Made by a program: the position numbers and the translations under genes
The notes under the pieces: generated by a model
Seen by the model: only the letters and a program-made list of their open reading frames with translations
What the model was told of the DNA's origin: nothing
Database searches by the model: none
Shown here: positions 1-9,063 of the stretch, in pieces
Position numbering within the stretch: the first letter of the stretch is position 1
Layout of the letters: each line of letters starts with the position of its first letter
Origin: Microbacterium murale
GTDB lineage: Bacteria > Actinomycetota > Actinomycetes > Actinomycetales > Microbacteriaceae
Assembly: GCF_030815955.1 (NCBI RefSeq)
Contig: NZ_JAUSXK010000001.1
Location: forward strand, 3,100,001 to 3,164,000
Direction: 5' to 3'
DNA: 64,000 nucleotides

Positions 1-1713
1 TGGGTGAGTGGATCGCAGGCCGAGAACGACACACTGCTGCGCGGACTCGTGTCGGAGGGCAAGCTCATCAAGCTGAACCCGGAGTGGCGACCGGGCTCGT
101 ACCTCGCCCGCTCGCACCCGAGCGATGTCGCTCGCACCGAGGCGCGCACGTTCATCGCCTCGGAACTCGAGAAGGATGCGGGACCCACGAACAACTGGGC
201 GCCGCCAGCCGAGATGCACCAGACGATGAACGAGATCTTCGAGGGCTCGATGCGCGGACGCACGATGTATGTCGTGCCGTTCTCGATGGGGGCGATCGGC
301 GGTCCTCTCTCGCACATCGGCGTGCAGATCACCGACAGCGCCTACGCGGTGGCATCCATCGGCATCATGACGCGCGTCGGCGATGCTGTCACCCGTCAGA
401 TCGCCGAGGGTGCTCCGTGGGTGAAGACCGTGCACTCGGTCGGCGCCCCACTCGCCCCCGGCGAGAACGATGTCGAGTGGCCCTGCAATGACGAGAAGTA
501 CATCGTGCACTTCCCTGACACGCTCGAGGTCTACTCGTACGGCTCGGGCTACGGCGGCAATGCCATCCTCGCCAAGAAGTGCTTCGCATTGCGGATCGCC
601 TCGGTGATCGCCCGTGACGAGGGATGGCTCGCAGAGCACATGCTGCTCATCCGTGTCATCGATCCGAAAGGCAAGGCCTACCACGTCGCCGCGGCGTTCC
701 CCTCGGCGTGCGGGAAGACGAACCTCGCGATGCTGCGCCCGACCATCCCCGGCTGGAAGGTCGAGACCCTCGGCGATGACATCGCGTGGATCCGACCGGG
801 GGAGGACGGCCGGATGTGGGCCATCAATCCCGAGGCCGGATTCTTCGGCGTCGCCCCTGGAACCGGGGAGTCCACGAACGTCACCGCCGTCGAGACGCTG
901 TGGGGCAACACGATCTTCACGAACGTCGCGCTCCGTCCGGACGGCGACGTGTGGTGGGAGGGCCTGACCGACACGCCTCCGGCGCACCTGACCGACTGGG
1001 AGGGCAACGACTGGACGCCGGACTCAGGTCGTCCGGCGGCGCACCCCAATTCACGGTTCACCGTCTCGGCCGCGCAGTGCCCGCAGATCTCGGACGACTG
1101 GGAAGAGGCGGTTCCGCTCGACGTCATCCTGTTCGGCGGTCGCCGGGCCACGAACGTGCCGCTCGTGGTCGAAGCGACCGACTGGACGCACGGTGTCTTC
1201 CTCGGCTCGACGATCTCCTCCGAGCGCACCGCGGCGGCCGAGGGAACAGTGGGCGAACTCCGCCGCGACCCGTTCGCGATGCTCCCGTTCTGCGGCTACA
1301 ACATGGGCGACTACTTCGCGCACTGGCTCAAGGTGGGCCGCCAACTGCGATTCGACCGCGCACCGCGGATCTTCCAGGTCAACTGGTTCCGTCGTGGCGA
1401 GGACGGCCGATTCCTGTGGCCCGGCTTCGGCGACAACTCGCGCGTCGTCGACTGGATCATCCGCAGGGTCAGCGGGGAGGTCGCCGCGAGCGACAGCCCG
1501 ATCGGACGGCTCCCGCTCATTGAAGACCTCAACGTCGATGGGCTCGACATCTCGCAGCAGGACCTCGACGAGCTCTTCGCCGTGGACGCGGATGCCTGGT
1601 CGAAGGAAGCCGATTCGACCGAGGACTTCTTCGACACGTTCGGCGACACGATGCCAGCGGCGCTCCGCGCTGAGCTCGCCTCGCTGCGGTACCGCCTCGC
1701 GCAGGCGAAGTAG
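1..1713 (+). CDS. pckG: Phosphoenolpyruvate carboxykinase (GTP), 5' end cut by window
   Basis: Cytoplasmic enzyme of gluconeogenesis that turns oxaloacetate plus GTP into PEP, GDP and CO2. The 570 visible residues contain the kinase-1 loop FPSACGKTN (near residue 233) followed by the kinase-2 stretch [10 protein letters not shown], both diagnostic of the GTP-dependent family. The frame is open to the first base, and bases 1-18 read WVSGSQ, matching the conserved WVxGSQAEN start region of the family, so the GTG at base 4 is an internal Val rather than a start. The family is about 600 residues long, so some 30-40 residues lie upstream. It ends in TAG and is followed by a strong hairpin. The assignment is near certain. 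Confidence 0.97.
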   Translation, partial: WVSGSQAENDTLLRGLVSEGKLIKLNPEWRPGSYLARSHPSDVARTEARTFIASELEKDAGPTNNWAPPAEMHQTMNEIFEGSMRGRTMYVVPFSMGAIGGPLSHIGVQITDSAYAVASIGIMTRVGDAVTRQIAEGAPWVKTVHSVGAPLAPGENDVEWPCNDEKYIVHFPDTLEVYSYGSGYGGNAILAKKCFALRIASVIARDEGWLAEHMLLIRVIDPKGKAYHVAAAFPSACGKTNLAMLRPTIPGWKVETLGDDIAWIRPGEDGRMWAINPEAGFFGVAPGTGESTNVTAVETLWGNTIFTNVALRPDGDVWWEGLTDTPPAHLTDWEGNDWTPDSGRPAAHPNSRFTVSAAQCPQISDDWEEAVPLDVILFGGRRATNVPLVVEATDWTHGVFLGSTISSERTAAAEGTVGELRRDPFAMLPFCGYNMGDYFAHWLKVGRQLRFDRAPRIFQVNWFRRGEDGRFLWPGFGDNSRVVDWIIRRVSGEVAASDSPIGRLPLIEDLNVDGLDISQQDLDELFAVDADAWSKEADSTEDFFDTFGDTMPAALRAELASLRYRLAQAK

Positions 1714-1728
1714 CCGCTCAATGAGACC

Positions 1729-1790
1729 CGCGACGGCGGGATGACTGGGACAGACCCGTGGCTGAGTGGTCCCGTCATCCTGCCGTCGCG
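1729..1790. terminator. Bidirectional hairpin between pckG and sulfatase gene
   Basis: Arms 1729-1751 and 1769-1790 pair over about 22 positions with one G-T wobble and one bulged T; the loop is 17 bases. It sits between two convergent genes, so it can end transcription from both sides. There is no U-tract. Confidence 0.7.
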
Positions 1791-1833
1791 TTCTGCGCGC
1801 GTCCAGCGCCGCGAAGTACAGGGACTCGGGGTG

Positions 1834-3333
1834 TCAGGAGCTGCCGCTCGTGGACTCCAGCTTCGCCATCACCTGGTTGATCGTGAACGACGCGGACTCC
1901 TGCCGTGCCGGGTATTCCACAAGGGACTGCAGCATCCGAGCGACGTACGTCTGCGCGGGCACGAACAAGAACACGTGATCGAGCACCCAATCCCAATAGG
2001 TGTTCGACGTGATGTCCGCACGCTCGTACGGGTCGGTACGCAGGTTGAACAGCTTGGGGAACCGCAGCTCGATGTAAGGCTCCTGCCATACGCTCAGGGT
2101 GCCGACCGCACGCTGCTCGAGGAAGACGAGTTTCCAGTTGTCGAAGCGCAGGGCCGTGAGATCGCCGTCGTCGGAGACGTAGAAGAAGTGACGGCGAGGA
2201 CTCTGCTCGGTGGCCCCCGTGATGTATTCGAGCTGGTTGTGACCGTCCAGATGCACCTTGAACTGGCTGCCGTGCAATTCGGTGCCGGTCTTCAGACGCT
2301 CGGCGATGTCGCTGTCGCCCACCGCGGCCAGCAGCGTCACGAACCAGTCGTTGTGGCTCACGATGCCGTTCAGCGTCGTGCCCGCCGGGATGTGGCCCGG
2401 CCAGCGGACCATGGCCGGTACCCGGTAGGCGCCCTCCCAGTTGGAATTCTTCTCATTGCGGAACGGGGTCATCCCGGCGTCAGGCCAGCTGTTCATGTGC
2501 GGTCCGTTGTCGGTGGAGTACATCACGATCGTGTTCTCGGCCAACCCCAGTTCGTCGAGCAGATCCAGCAGGCTCCCCACGACATCATCATGATCGAGCA
2601 TCGTGTCGTGGTACTCGGATTGCCACCGTCCGGCGCGTCCCTTGCTCTCTTCCTTGGTGTGCGTGCGGAAGTGCATGTGCGTCGAATTGAACCAGACGAA
2701 GAACGGTGTGTCGTCGTCGGCCTGGCGGCGGATGAAGTCCGATGCGGCATCGCGGAACTCCTCGTCGACCGACTCCATGCGCTTCTTCGTCAGTGGACCG
2801 GTGTCCTCGATCCGCTGCGCGCCATCCTCCTCGGCCCAGGAGTGGATGACGCCACGCGGGCGGAACTTCTCGCTGAACCCGGGGAACTCCTCGTCGGTGG
2901 GGTAGTCGGGATGCTCGGGCTCCTCCTCTGCATTGAGGTGGTAGAGGTTCCCGAAGAACTCGTCGAAGCCGTGCGCCGTCGGAAGGTGCTCGTCACGATC
3001 ACCGAGGTGGTTCTTGCCGAACTGCCCTGTGGCGTAGCCGTGGTGTTTGAGTGCATCGGCGATCGTCGGGTCCTCCGGCTGGAGGCCGAGCTTCGCCCCT
3101 GGCATCCCGACCTTGGTCAGTCCTGTGCGGTACGGATTCTGCCCGGTGATGAACGCCGCTCGACCTGCGGTGCAGCTCTGCTCGCCGTAATAGTCGGTGA
3201 ACTTCACGCCATCCGCGGCGATCCGGTCGATGTTCGGCGTTCGATACCCCATCACGCCGTCGGAGTATGTGCTCAGGTTGGTGATGCCGATGTCATCACC
3301 CCAGATGATGAGGATGTTGGGCTTCTCGGACAT
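1834..3333 (-). CDS. Arylsulfatase-like sulfatase (alkaline phosphatase superfamily)
   Basis: A 499-residue type I sulfatase that hydrolyses sulfate esters; the substrate cannot be read from sequence. The N-terminus has the metal-binding NILIIWGDDIG, then the active-site cysteine in SCTAGR (Cys54), which must be converted to formylglycine. GKNHLGD, THMH and STDNGP supply further metal and active-site positions. The chosen ATG at 3333 has AAGGAG about 6 bases upstream; a longer reading to 3387 adds 18 unlikely residues. No signal peptide is visible, so it is probably cytosolic. The gene for its likely activating enzyme lies 84 bases upstream. The motif has Ala where the classical C-x-P-x-R has Pro. 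Confidence 0.93.
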   Translation of the reverse strand: MSEKPNILIIWGDDIGITNLSTYSDGVMGYRTPNIDRIAADGVKFTDYYGEQSCTAGRAAFITGQNPYRTGLTKVGMPGAKLGLQPEDPTIADALKHHGYATGQFGKNHLGDRDEHLPTAHGFDEFFGNLYHLNAEEEPEHPDYPTDEEFPGFSEKFRPRGVIHSWAEEDGAQRIEDTGPLTKKRMESVDEEFRDAASDFIRRQADDDTPFFVWFNSTHMHFRTHTKEESKGRAGRWQSEYHDTMLDHDDVVGSLLDLLDELGLAENTIVMYSTDNGPHMNSWPDAGMTPFRNEKNSNWEGAYRVPAMVRWPGHIPAGTTLNGIVSHNDWFVTLLAAVGDSDIAERLKTGTELHGSQFKVHLDGHNQLEYITGATEQSPRRHFFYVSDDGDLTALRFDNWKLVFLEQRAVGTLSVWQEPYIELRFPKLFNLRTDPYERADITSNTYWDWVLDHVFLFVPAQTYVARMLQSLVEYPARQESASFTINQVMAKLESTSGSS

Positions 3334-3417
3334 GGACGCTCCTTGGTTCGGCCGGTCGGATCGGGCGGATGCCCCGGCCGGATTCAAGCAGGCCTGGAAC
3401 CGGAAAACCAGGAGGGG

Positions 3418-4329
3418 TCATTCATCTCGGGCGAGACGGAATCCGATGTGCGACATCCCGGTGTCCTCGGCCTGCGGCGATCGAGCGGCCGGCCGGAACC
3501 GTAGACAGTAATCCGGCGAGCACAGATGCGATCCGCCCTTGAGCACCCGCCGCGGGATGTCCGGGAATGCTTCCTGGGCGCTCGCTGCGGCAAGAAGGTT
3601 CGTGCGTTTGCCCGCATCGACCGGCTTGTCCGACAGCCGCAGGTGCCGAGGGGTATAGAAGTCGGAGGTCCACTCCCACACGTTGGCGATCATGTCGTAG
3701 AGCCCATAGCCGTTGGCCGGGTACGAGCCGACGGGGGCCGCATCGCCGACGCCCTGATTGTCGTAGGGGAAGTGCCCCAGCCAGGAGTTCGCCTGGGCGA
3801 TGCCGTCCGGATATGCCTCCTCGCCCCACGCGAAGCGGGCACTGTCCACTCCGCCACGAGCCGCGTACTCGTGCTCGGCCTCGGTGGGCAGTCGCAGGCC
3901 GACCCAATCGGCGTAGGCGACGGCATCCTCGAATGCGATGTGCACGACGGGATGCTGCATTCGATCGTCGACTGAGGAGTCGGGTCCGAACGGGCGTCGC
4001 CAGCACGCACCGGGCTGCCAACGCCACCAGTTGCGCCAGTTGTGCAGATCCGTCGGTCCCGTCGTCGGCGTGAACACCATTGACCCGGGGACGAGTTCGG
4101 CGGGGTCCGCGCCGGGAAATGCAGCCGGATCGAGTTCCCGCTCCGCGACCGTCACGTAGCCGGTCGCCTCGACGAACTCCGCGTACTGCCTGTTCGTCAC
4201 CTCGTAGCGATCGATGAAGAATGACGCGACTTCCCGTTCATGAACAGGCTTCTCATCCGGGTAGAACTCGTCCGAACCCATTCGGAACGTGCCGCCGGGG
4301 ATGGGGACCATATCGCGGATGCTCGTCAC
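3418..4329 (-). CDS. Formylglycine-generating enzyme (sulfatase-modifying factor)
   Basis: Oxidises the active-site cysteine of sulfatases to formylglycine using O2 and copper. The protein of about 303 residues begins with the FGE-fold signature MVPIPGGTFRMGSDEF and runs through RLPTEAEHEYAARGG and NVWEWTSDFY. Near the end, KGGSHLCSPDYCLRFRPAAR holds the two cysteines (C-x4-C) that bind copper in aerobic FGEs, which separates it from cysteine-free relatives of the domain. The start is uncertain: GTG at 4329 is chosen, ATG at 4311 is possible, and longer reading into the ABC gene is low-complexity. It lies between an ABC exporter and the sulfatase, presumably co-transcribed with its substrate. 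Confidence 0.93.
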   Translation of the reverse strand: MTSIRDMVPIPGGTFRMGSDEFYPDEKPVHEREVASFFIDRYEVTNRQYAEFVEATGYVTVAERELDPAAFPGADPAELVPGSMVFTPTTGPTDLHNWRNWWRWQPGACWRRPFGPDSSVDDRMQHPVVHIAFEDAVAYADWVGLRLPTEAEHEYAARGGVDSARFAWGEEAYPDGIAQANSWLGHFPYDNQGVGDAAPVGSYPANGYGLYDMIANVWEWTSDFYTPRHLRLSDKPVDAGKRTNLLAAASAQEAFPDIPRRVLKGGSHLCSPDYCLRFRPAARSPQAEDTGMSHIGFRLARDE

Positions 4330-4366
4330 GGCTTCAGCGTAGTGACGTGTGAGGCATTCTGAGGAA

Positions 4367-6265
4367 TCAGACGAGAAGTTGGTGCCGCGCCAGGTCCCGG
4401 TACAGCGGCACCTGCTCGACGAGCTCGCCGTGCGTGCCCTGGCCGACCACTTCACCGTTCTGCAGCACGACGATCAGATCGCTGTCGACGACCGTCGACA
4501 GACGATGCGCGATCACCACGAGCGTGCGGTCGGCGGAGACGGCATCGATCGCCTCGCGCATGCGTTGTTCGTTCACGCCGTCGAGTGACGAGGTCGATTC
4601 GTCGAGCAGCAGGATCGGGGCCTCGGTGAGCAGCGCCCTGGCGATCGCGAGACGCTGGCGTTCACCGCCGGAGAGCATCACGCCGTCCTCGCCGACCGGA
4701 GTCTGAAGCCCCAGCGTGCCGCGATCGAGCACATCCCCCAGATTCACGGCGCGCAGCACGCGCTCGCAATCCGCATCCGTCGCATCAGGCGAGGCGAGGC
4801 GCAGGTTGTCGGCGAGCGTGCCTGCGAGGGTCGGGGCGTCCTGCTCGACGTACCCGAACTGCGCACGCAGTTCGGCGCGCGGATAGGTGCGGATGTCGTG
4901 ACCGTCGAGGCGGATCGAGCCGCCCGTGGGGTCGTAGAACCGCTCGATCAACGAGAGGATCGTGCTCTTGCCGGCGCCGCTGGGACCGACGAGCGCGACG
5001 CGCGATCCCCGTGGAACGGCGAAGGAGACGCCACGGAGCACGTCCCGGTCGGCATGGGTATCAGCATCCGGGTCGCTCGTGCGGCGCTCGAGGTGCGCGT
5101 CGACGAGCACGGTGCGAGCCTCGGCCGCCGCCGCTTCGCGCGCGGCGACGACGGCGTCGGGATAGCGGAAGCGGACGTCTTGGAAAGAGAGCGCGGGGAT
5201 ATCGGATGCCGTGCCCGTGGCGTCGACCGGCACAGACGCGGCGATGACGGCATCCTCCTGGTCCTCGGTCGGAAGGTCGAGCACCTCCTGAATGCGTCCC
5301 AGCGCGCCGAGCGCCTGGTTCACCGAGGTGATCGCTCCGAACGTCGTCGCGAGCGGCATGATCAGCATGAAGAGGAACATCACGAAGGTGATGAGCGAAG
5401 CCACCGTGATCGCTCCGGCCGCGACGCGGAACCCGCCGACACCGAGCACAGCCAGCAGGGACAGCTGCATGGCGATGCCGGAGATCGGCACGACCAGTGC
5501 GGAGACCTTGGCGATGCGCACGCCGAGGCCGTACGCCTCACCGGCGAGCGTCGATACCGCTGCCGTCTCACGCTCCGTGGCGCCTGAGGCGCGCACGGTG
5601 CGGATCGATCCGACCGCGCGCTCGACCGCCGAGGCCAGCTCGCCGACTTTGACCTGCTGTGCGCTCGAGGCGGTGCGGATGCGCCCGCTCAGCATCACGA
5701 CGACGGTGAGGGAGACTCCGACGACCACGACGATGAGCAGTAGCAGGATCGGATCGATGATCAGCATCGCGATCAGGGCTCCGAGAAACAGGATGGCGCT
5801 TCCGACCGCATCCGCAAGGCCCTGAGTGAGTACGGCGTAGAGGAGCGTCGTGTCGGTGCCGACTCGCGAGACCAGGTCACCGGTGCGGCGGGCATCGAAC
5901 TCGCGGATCGGCAGATGCAGGATGCGTGCGATCAGCTGGCGGCGGCTGGAGTGCACGACCGCGGTGCCGGTGCGCTGGAGCAGATAGTGCTGATAGCCGG
6001 AGATGACGGAGGAGATGAGCACGAAGCCGACCAGCAGCCACACCAGCATCCCCAAAGTGCCGCCGGACTGCACGGCCGCGATCACCTGTCCGACCAGCAG
6101 CGGCTGAACGAGCGATGTCGCGGCACCGAAGATGCTGAGGATCGCCACGACTATCAGTGTCTTCTTGTGTTCGAAGAGGAAAGGAAGCAACTGGCGGAAC
6201 GTGGCGCGCGGACCATCCTGCGGTGCACCGCGTCCGCGGCGGCGAGTGGGCGCCATGCGAGACAT
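4367..6265 (-). CDS. ABC exporter, fused permease and ATPase
   Basis: A 632-residue half-transporter: an N-terminal six-helix ABC exporter membrane domain (about residues 30-330) followed by an ATPase domain. The ATPase has Walker A GPSGAGKST, signature LSGGERQRLAIARA, Walker B ILLLDESTSSLD and the switch histidine in IAHRLSTV, all intact, so it should be active as a homodimer. An acidic and charged insert (about residues 365-400) separates the two domains. The substrate is unknown; this subfamily includes multidrug and lipid exporters. The gene follows a small HTH gene by 26 bases, so it is probably expressed and regulated with it. The ATG at 6265 has GAGG upstream; a second ATG lies three codons in. 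Confidence 0.93.
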   Translation of the reverse strand: MSRMAPTRRRGRGAPQDGPRATFRQLLPFLFEHKKTLIVVAILSIFGAATSLVQPLLVGQVIAAVQSGGTLGMLVWLLVGFVLISSVISGYQHYLLQRTGTAVVHSSRRQLIARILHLPIREFDARRTGDLVSRVGTDTTLLYAVLTQGLADAVGSAILFLGALIAMLIIDPILLLLIVVVVGVSLTVVVMLSGRIRTASSAQQVKVGELASAVERAVGSIRTVRASGATERETAAVSTLAGEAYGLGVRIAKVSALVVPISGIAMQLSLLAVLGVGGFRVAAGAITVASLITFVMFLFMLIMPLATTFGAITSVNQALGALGRIQEVLDLPTEDQEDAVIAASVPVDATGTASDIPALSFQDVRFRYPDAVVAAREAAAAEARTVLVDAHLERRTSDPDADTHADRDVLRGVSFAVPRGSRVALVGPSGAGKSTILSLIERFYDPTGGSIRLDGHDIRTYPRAELRAQFGYVEQDAPTLAGTLADNLRLASPDATDADCERVLRAVNLGDVLDRGTLGLQTPVGEDGVMLSGGERQRLAIARALLTEAPILLLDESTSSLDGVNEQRMREAIDAVSADRTLVVIAHRLSTVVDSDLIVVLQNGEVVGQGTHGELVEQVPLYRDLARHQLLV

Positions 6266-6291
6266 CTATGACCTCGATCTGAAGAAAAGGG

Positions 6292-6498
6292 TTACCTACG
6301 ACCGTACTTCCTGTGGACGGCCTGCTTGGTCACGCCGAGGGCGCTGGCGATCGCCTGCCAGGAGTAGCCGGTGTTGCGCGCGCGGCGCACCTGCGCCTCC
6401 TCGATGCGCGAGATCTCGCGACGGAGTTCGGTCAGGCGGTGCAGCTCGGCGAGCGGCTCGCCCTGCGGGTCGAGCGCCTGTGCGGTGGGAATGCTCAT
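6292..6498 (-). CDS. Small helix-turn-helix protein, putative regulator of the ABC exporter
   Basis: A 68-residue protein. The N-terminal half is a charged helix (LHRLTELRREISRIEEAQVR) and the C-terminal half is a helix-turn-helix, YSWQAIASALGVTKQAVHRK, of the kind found in small DNA-binding proteins. It is the first gene of the unit leading into the ABC exporter. The ATG at 6498 is chosen because a near-consensus promoter places the transcription start at about 6499, giving a leaderless message; an ATG four codons upstream (6510) would fall inside the -10 box. Two palindromes overlap that promoter, which suggests autoregulation. The assignment to a named family is uncertain. Confidence 0.75.
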   Translation of the reverse strand: MSIPTAQALDPQGEPLAELHRLTELRREISRIEEAQVRRARNTGYSWQAIASALGVTKQAVHRKYGRR

Positions 6499-6502
6499 GA
6501 TC

Positions 6503-6545
6503 GTCAACATAACTTGACGCCGATGGGATGTCAACTCAAGTTGAC
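6503..6545. promoter_or_regulatory. Two 16-base palindromic operator candidates
   Basis: GTCAACATAACTTGAC (6503-6518) and GTCAACTCAAGTTGAC (6530-6545) are related 16-mers, 27 bases apart, each an inverted repeat (5-base and 7-base arms). They cover the -10 and -35 boxes of the minus-strand promoter and lie between two divergent genes. The binding protein is probably the HTH protein next door; this is inference. Confidence 0.6.
6506..6534 (-). promoter_or_regulatory. Sigma-70-type promoter of the HTH/ABC exporter unit
   Basis: On the minus strand TTGACA (6529-6534), a 17-base spacer and TATGTT (6506-6511) form a near-consensus promoter. The predicted start is about 6499, next to the ATG at 6498. 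Confidence 0.7.
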
Positions 6546-6583
6546 GAATCCGGAGGCCTGCACCCATCGGGCAGAATGGCGGG

Positions 6584-7645
6584 ATGCTCTCGAAGCTCGA
6601 CCCAGGTGACCGTATCGCTGTCCTGTCCCCGTCCTTCGCCGCCCCCGCCGTCGCACCGGCGCTGCACGAGCAGGCGCTGCGGCGACTGACCGAGCTCACC
6701 GGACTCGTCCCCGTGGAGTACCCGACGACACGTGAGCTCGGGGCGAGTCCAGAGGCGCGCGCAGCCGATGTCAACGCAGCGTTCGCCGATCCGAGCATCC
6801 GGGCGATCCTGGCGACGATCGGCGGCGACGATCAGATTCTCGTCGTCCCGCACCTGGATGCTGCGCTCGCGCAGGCCGATCCCAAGCCGTTCCTCGGGCA
6901 CAGCGACAACACGAACATCCTCAACTGGCTGTGGCAGCACGGCGTCCCCGGCTTCTACGGCGGCTCGACCGCCGTGCACCTCGGCCCTGGTCCCGCCGTC
7001 GATGACATCCACCTGCGCTCGCTGCGGGCGGCGCTGCTGGACGGCGGCGAGCTGGAACTCACCGAACCGGGCGAATCCGAAGACGTCGGCCGCCGGTGGG
7101 AGGACCACCGCGCCCTCACCGAGTACGGCGATCGCGCGCAGACGACGCCGTGGACATGGGGCGGGCCCGAGCGCCGCGTCGAGGGTCGCACGTGGGGTGG
7201 TTGTCTCGAAACCATCGACGGTTTGGCGTTCGCGGATCGCCTCCCCACGGCATCCGACCTCGACGGTGCGATCCTGATGCTCGAGACGAGCGAGGAGCGT
7301 CCGCCCGCGGGGTGGGTCGCCCGCTGGCTGCGTGGTCTGGGGGAGCGCGGAATACTCCAGGCCGCAGCGGGCGTGATCTTCGCTCGGCCGCCGGTGAGCG
7401 ACTTCGAGTTCCACCCGTCCGAGAGCGAGGCGCAGGCGCTCCGCGACGCCCAGCGCGATGTCGTGATCGAGACGGTCGCGCGCTACAACCCGGATGCCGT
7501 GGTGTGTGTCGGGGTGCCATTCGGGCACACGCGGCCGCAGTGGATCGTGCCGTACGGCGGACGCATCATCTTGGACGGCGTCCGCCGCACGGTCACAGCC
7601 GACTACAGCTCGACGGCCGCAGCGAGTCCGAGGTCGTCTTCGTAG
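6584..7645 (+). CDS. S66 family peptidase (LD-carboxypeptidase / MccF-like)
   Basis: A 353-residue serine peptidase of family S66, which includes murein tetrapeptide LD-carboxypeptidases and the microcin C self-immunity protein MccF. The nucleophile is the serine in FLGHSDNTN, followed by the glutamate in GGCLETIDG and the C-terminal histidine in VPFGHTRPQW, so the Ser-Glu-His triad appears complete. No signal peptide is visible, so it acts in the cytosol on muropeptides or on peptide-nucleotide compounds. It is divergent from the HTH/ABC unit and its last 43 bases overlap the convergent transporter gene. MccF-like detoxification cannot be told from peptidoglycan recycling by sequence alone. 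Confidence 0.88.
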   Translation: MLSKLDPGDRIAVLSPSFAAPAVAPALHEQALRRLTELTGLVPVEYPTTRELGASPEARAADVNAAFADPSIRAILATIGGDDQILVVPHLDAALAQADPKPFLGHSDNTNILNWLWQHGVPGFYGGSTAVHLGPGPAVDDIHLRSLRAALLDGGELELTEPGESEDVGRRWEDHRALTEYGDRAQTTPWTWGGPERRVEGRTWGGCLETIDGLAFADRLPTASDLDGAILMLETSEERPPAGWVARWLRGLGERGILQAAAGVIFARPPVSDFEFHPSESEAQALRDAQRDVVIETVARYNPDAVVCVGVPFGHTRPQWIVPYGGRIILDGVRRTVTADYSSTAAASPRSSS

Positions 7646-8985
7646 TCGTTGTCCTTCGTCTCCTTCGTCAGGATCAACGCGACGAAGGTGAGCACGCCCA
7701 TCGCCGACAGGTACAGTCCGACGAGCCACGGCTCGCCCCCCGCGAACTCCCACAGCTTCAGGGCGATGAGAGGGGCGATCGCGGCGCCGAGGATCGAGGA
7801 GACGTTGTAGGCGATGGCGGAACCGGAATAGCGCACATTCGTCGGGAACAGCTCTGGCAGCATCGCACCCATCGGGCCGAATGTGATCCCCATCAGCATG
7901 AAGCCGAACACGAGGAATGCCTGTGTGAGCGCACCGGTAAACTGCGGGTCGATCTGCGGCATCAGGAAGACGTTGAAGGTGAGCCCGAAGACGATGATCG
8001 CTCCGGTGACCCAGAGCAGGAGCTTGCGACGCCCGATCGCGTCGGCGACGGGGCCGGAGAGCAGCGTGAAGATACCGAAGAAGACCACGCCGACGATCTG
8101 CATGAGCACGAAGTCGGTGTAACCGAAGCCCGCTCCTGGCACATCGGCGTCGGTCGCGGCCGTGCCGTATGCGAGCGTGAAGTTCGTCATCAGGTAGAAC
8201 AGCACGTACGTGGCCAGCATGATGAACGTGCCGAGGATGAGGTGCTTCCAGTGGTGGCGGAACACGGTGGCAAGCGGCATCTTGCGGATGACGCCCTTCT
8301 GCTCCGCCCGCTTGAAGGTGTCGGACTCGACCAGCTTGAGCCGGACCCAGAGACCGATGATGACCATGACGGCGGAGAACAGGAACGGGATGCGCCAGCC
8401 CCAGGCGAGGAAGGCCTCCGACTGCAGCGAGGGGTTCTCTCCGTGCGGGAGTGCCCAGTTGATGCCGAGGAAGATGAAGTTCGCGATGATGAAGCCGAGG
8501 GGAGCGCCCAGTTGCGGGAACGATCCGTACCAGGCACGCTTGCCCTTCGGCGCGTTCTCGGTCGCGACGAGTGCGGCGCCGGACCATTCGCCACCGAGGG
8601 CGAATCCCTGAGCGAGACGCAGGATGAGCAGCAGCAGCGGCGCCACCCACCCGATCTGCTGGAACGTCGGCAGCAGGCCGATGATGAACGTCGCGATGCC
8701 CATCGTGAGGAGGGAGGCGACGAGCGTCGCCTTGCGCCCGTACTTGTCGCCGAAGTGCCCGAACACCATCGCACCGATGGGGCGGGCGACCATGGCCGCG
8801 CCGAAGACGGCGAAGGACGCCAGCAGCGACGCGGTGGCGTTGTCGCTGGGGAAGAACAGCACGGGGAACACGAGGACCGCGGCAGTGGCGTACGCGTAGA
8901 AGTCGTAGAACTCGATCGTCGTGCCGACCAGGCTGGCGAGAATGACGCGCGAGCGCGGATTGGCGGGTTTCACAGCGGTACTCAT
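7603..8985 (-). CDS. MHS-family major facilitator transporter
   Basis: A 460-residue inner-membrane protein with about 12 hydrophobic segments. The opening GTTIEFYDFYAYATA and the loop GHFGDKYGRK between helices 2 and 3 are typical of the metabolite:H+ symporter (MHS) branch, which takes up organic acids, proline or betaine-like solutes. The substrate is not predictable here. It lies just downstream of the beta-galactosidase operon on the same strand with 78 bases between, so read-through is possible, but no functional link is evident. Its 3' end overlaps the convergent S66 peptidase gene by 43 bases. Confidence 0.9.
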   Translation of the reverse strand: MSTAVKPANPRSRVILASLVGTTIEFYDFYAYATAAVLVFPVLFFPSDNATASLLASFAVFGAAMVARPIGAMVFGHFGDKYGRKATLVASLLTMGIATFIIGLLPTFQQIGWVAPLLLLILRLAQGFALGGEWSGAALVATENAPKGKRAWYGSFPQLGAPLGFIIANFIFLGINWALPHGENPSLQSEAFLAWGWRIPFLFSAVMVIIGLWVRLKLVESDTFKRAEQKGVIRKMPLATVFRHHWKHLILGTFIMLATYVLFYLMTNFTLAYGTAATDADVPGAGFGYTDFVLMQIVGVVFFGIFTLLSGPVADAIGRRKLLLWVTGAIIVFGLTFNVFLMPQIDPQFTGALTQAFLVFGFMLMGITFGPMGAMLPELFPTNVRYSGSAIAYNVSSILGAAIAPLIALKLWEFAGGEPWLVGLYLSAMGVLTFVALILTKETKDNDYEDDLGLAAAVEL

Positions 8986-9063
8986 GATCTCCTAGCGTTC
9001 GGCGTGCTCATGACTGAGTGAGCACCCACGGGAGTTTACGCCTTCCTGAGCATTGCCTGTGTG

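Noticed and set aside
4..6. GTG as a start codon of pckG
   Set aside because: The preceding TGG codon continues the conserved WVxGSQAEN motif, so the frame enters from outside the window.
1741..3504. Long plus-strand open frame opposite the sulfatase gene
   Set aside because: It is the complement of a clear sulfatase; its protein is Arg/Val/Gly-rich without any family motif. High GC creates many such frames.
7096..9021. 641-codon plus-strand frame across the S66 and MHS genes
   Set aside because: It spans two recognised genes in the wrong frame or strand and is low-complexity (Glu/Arg/Asp).
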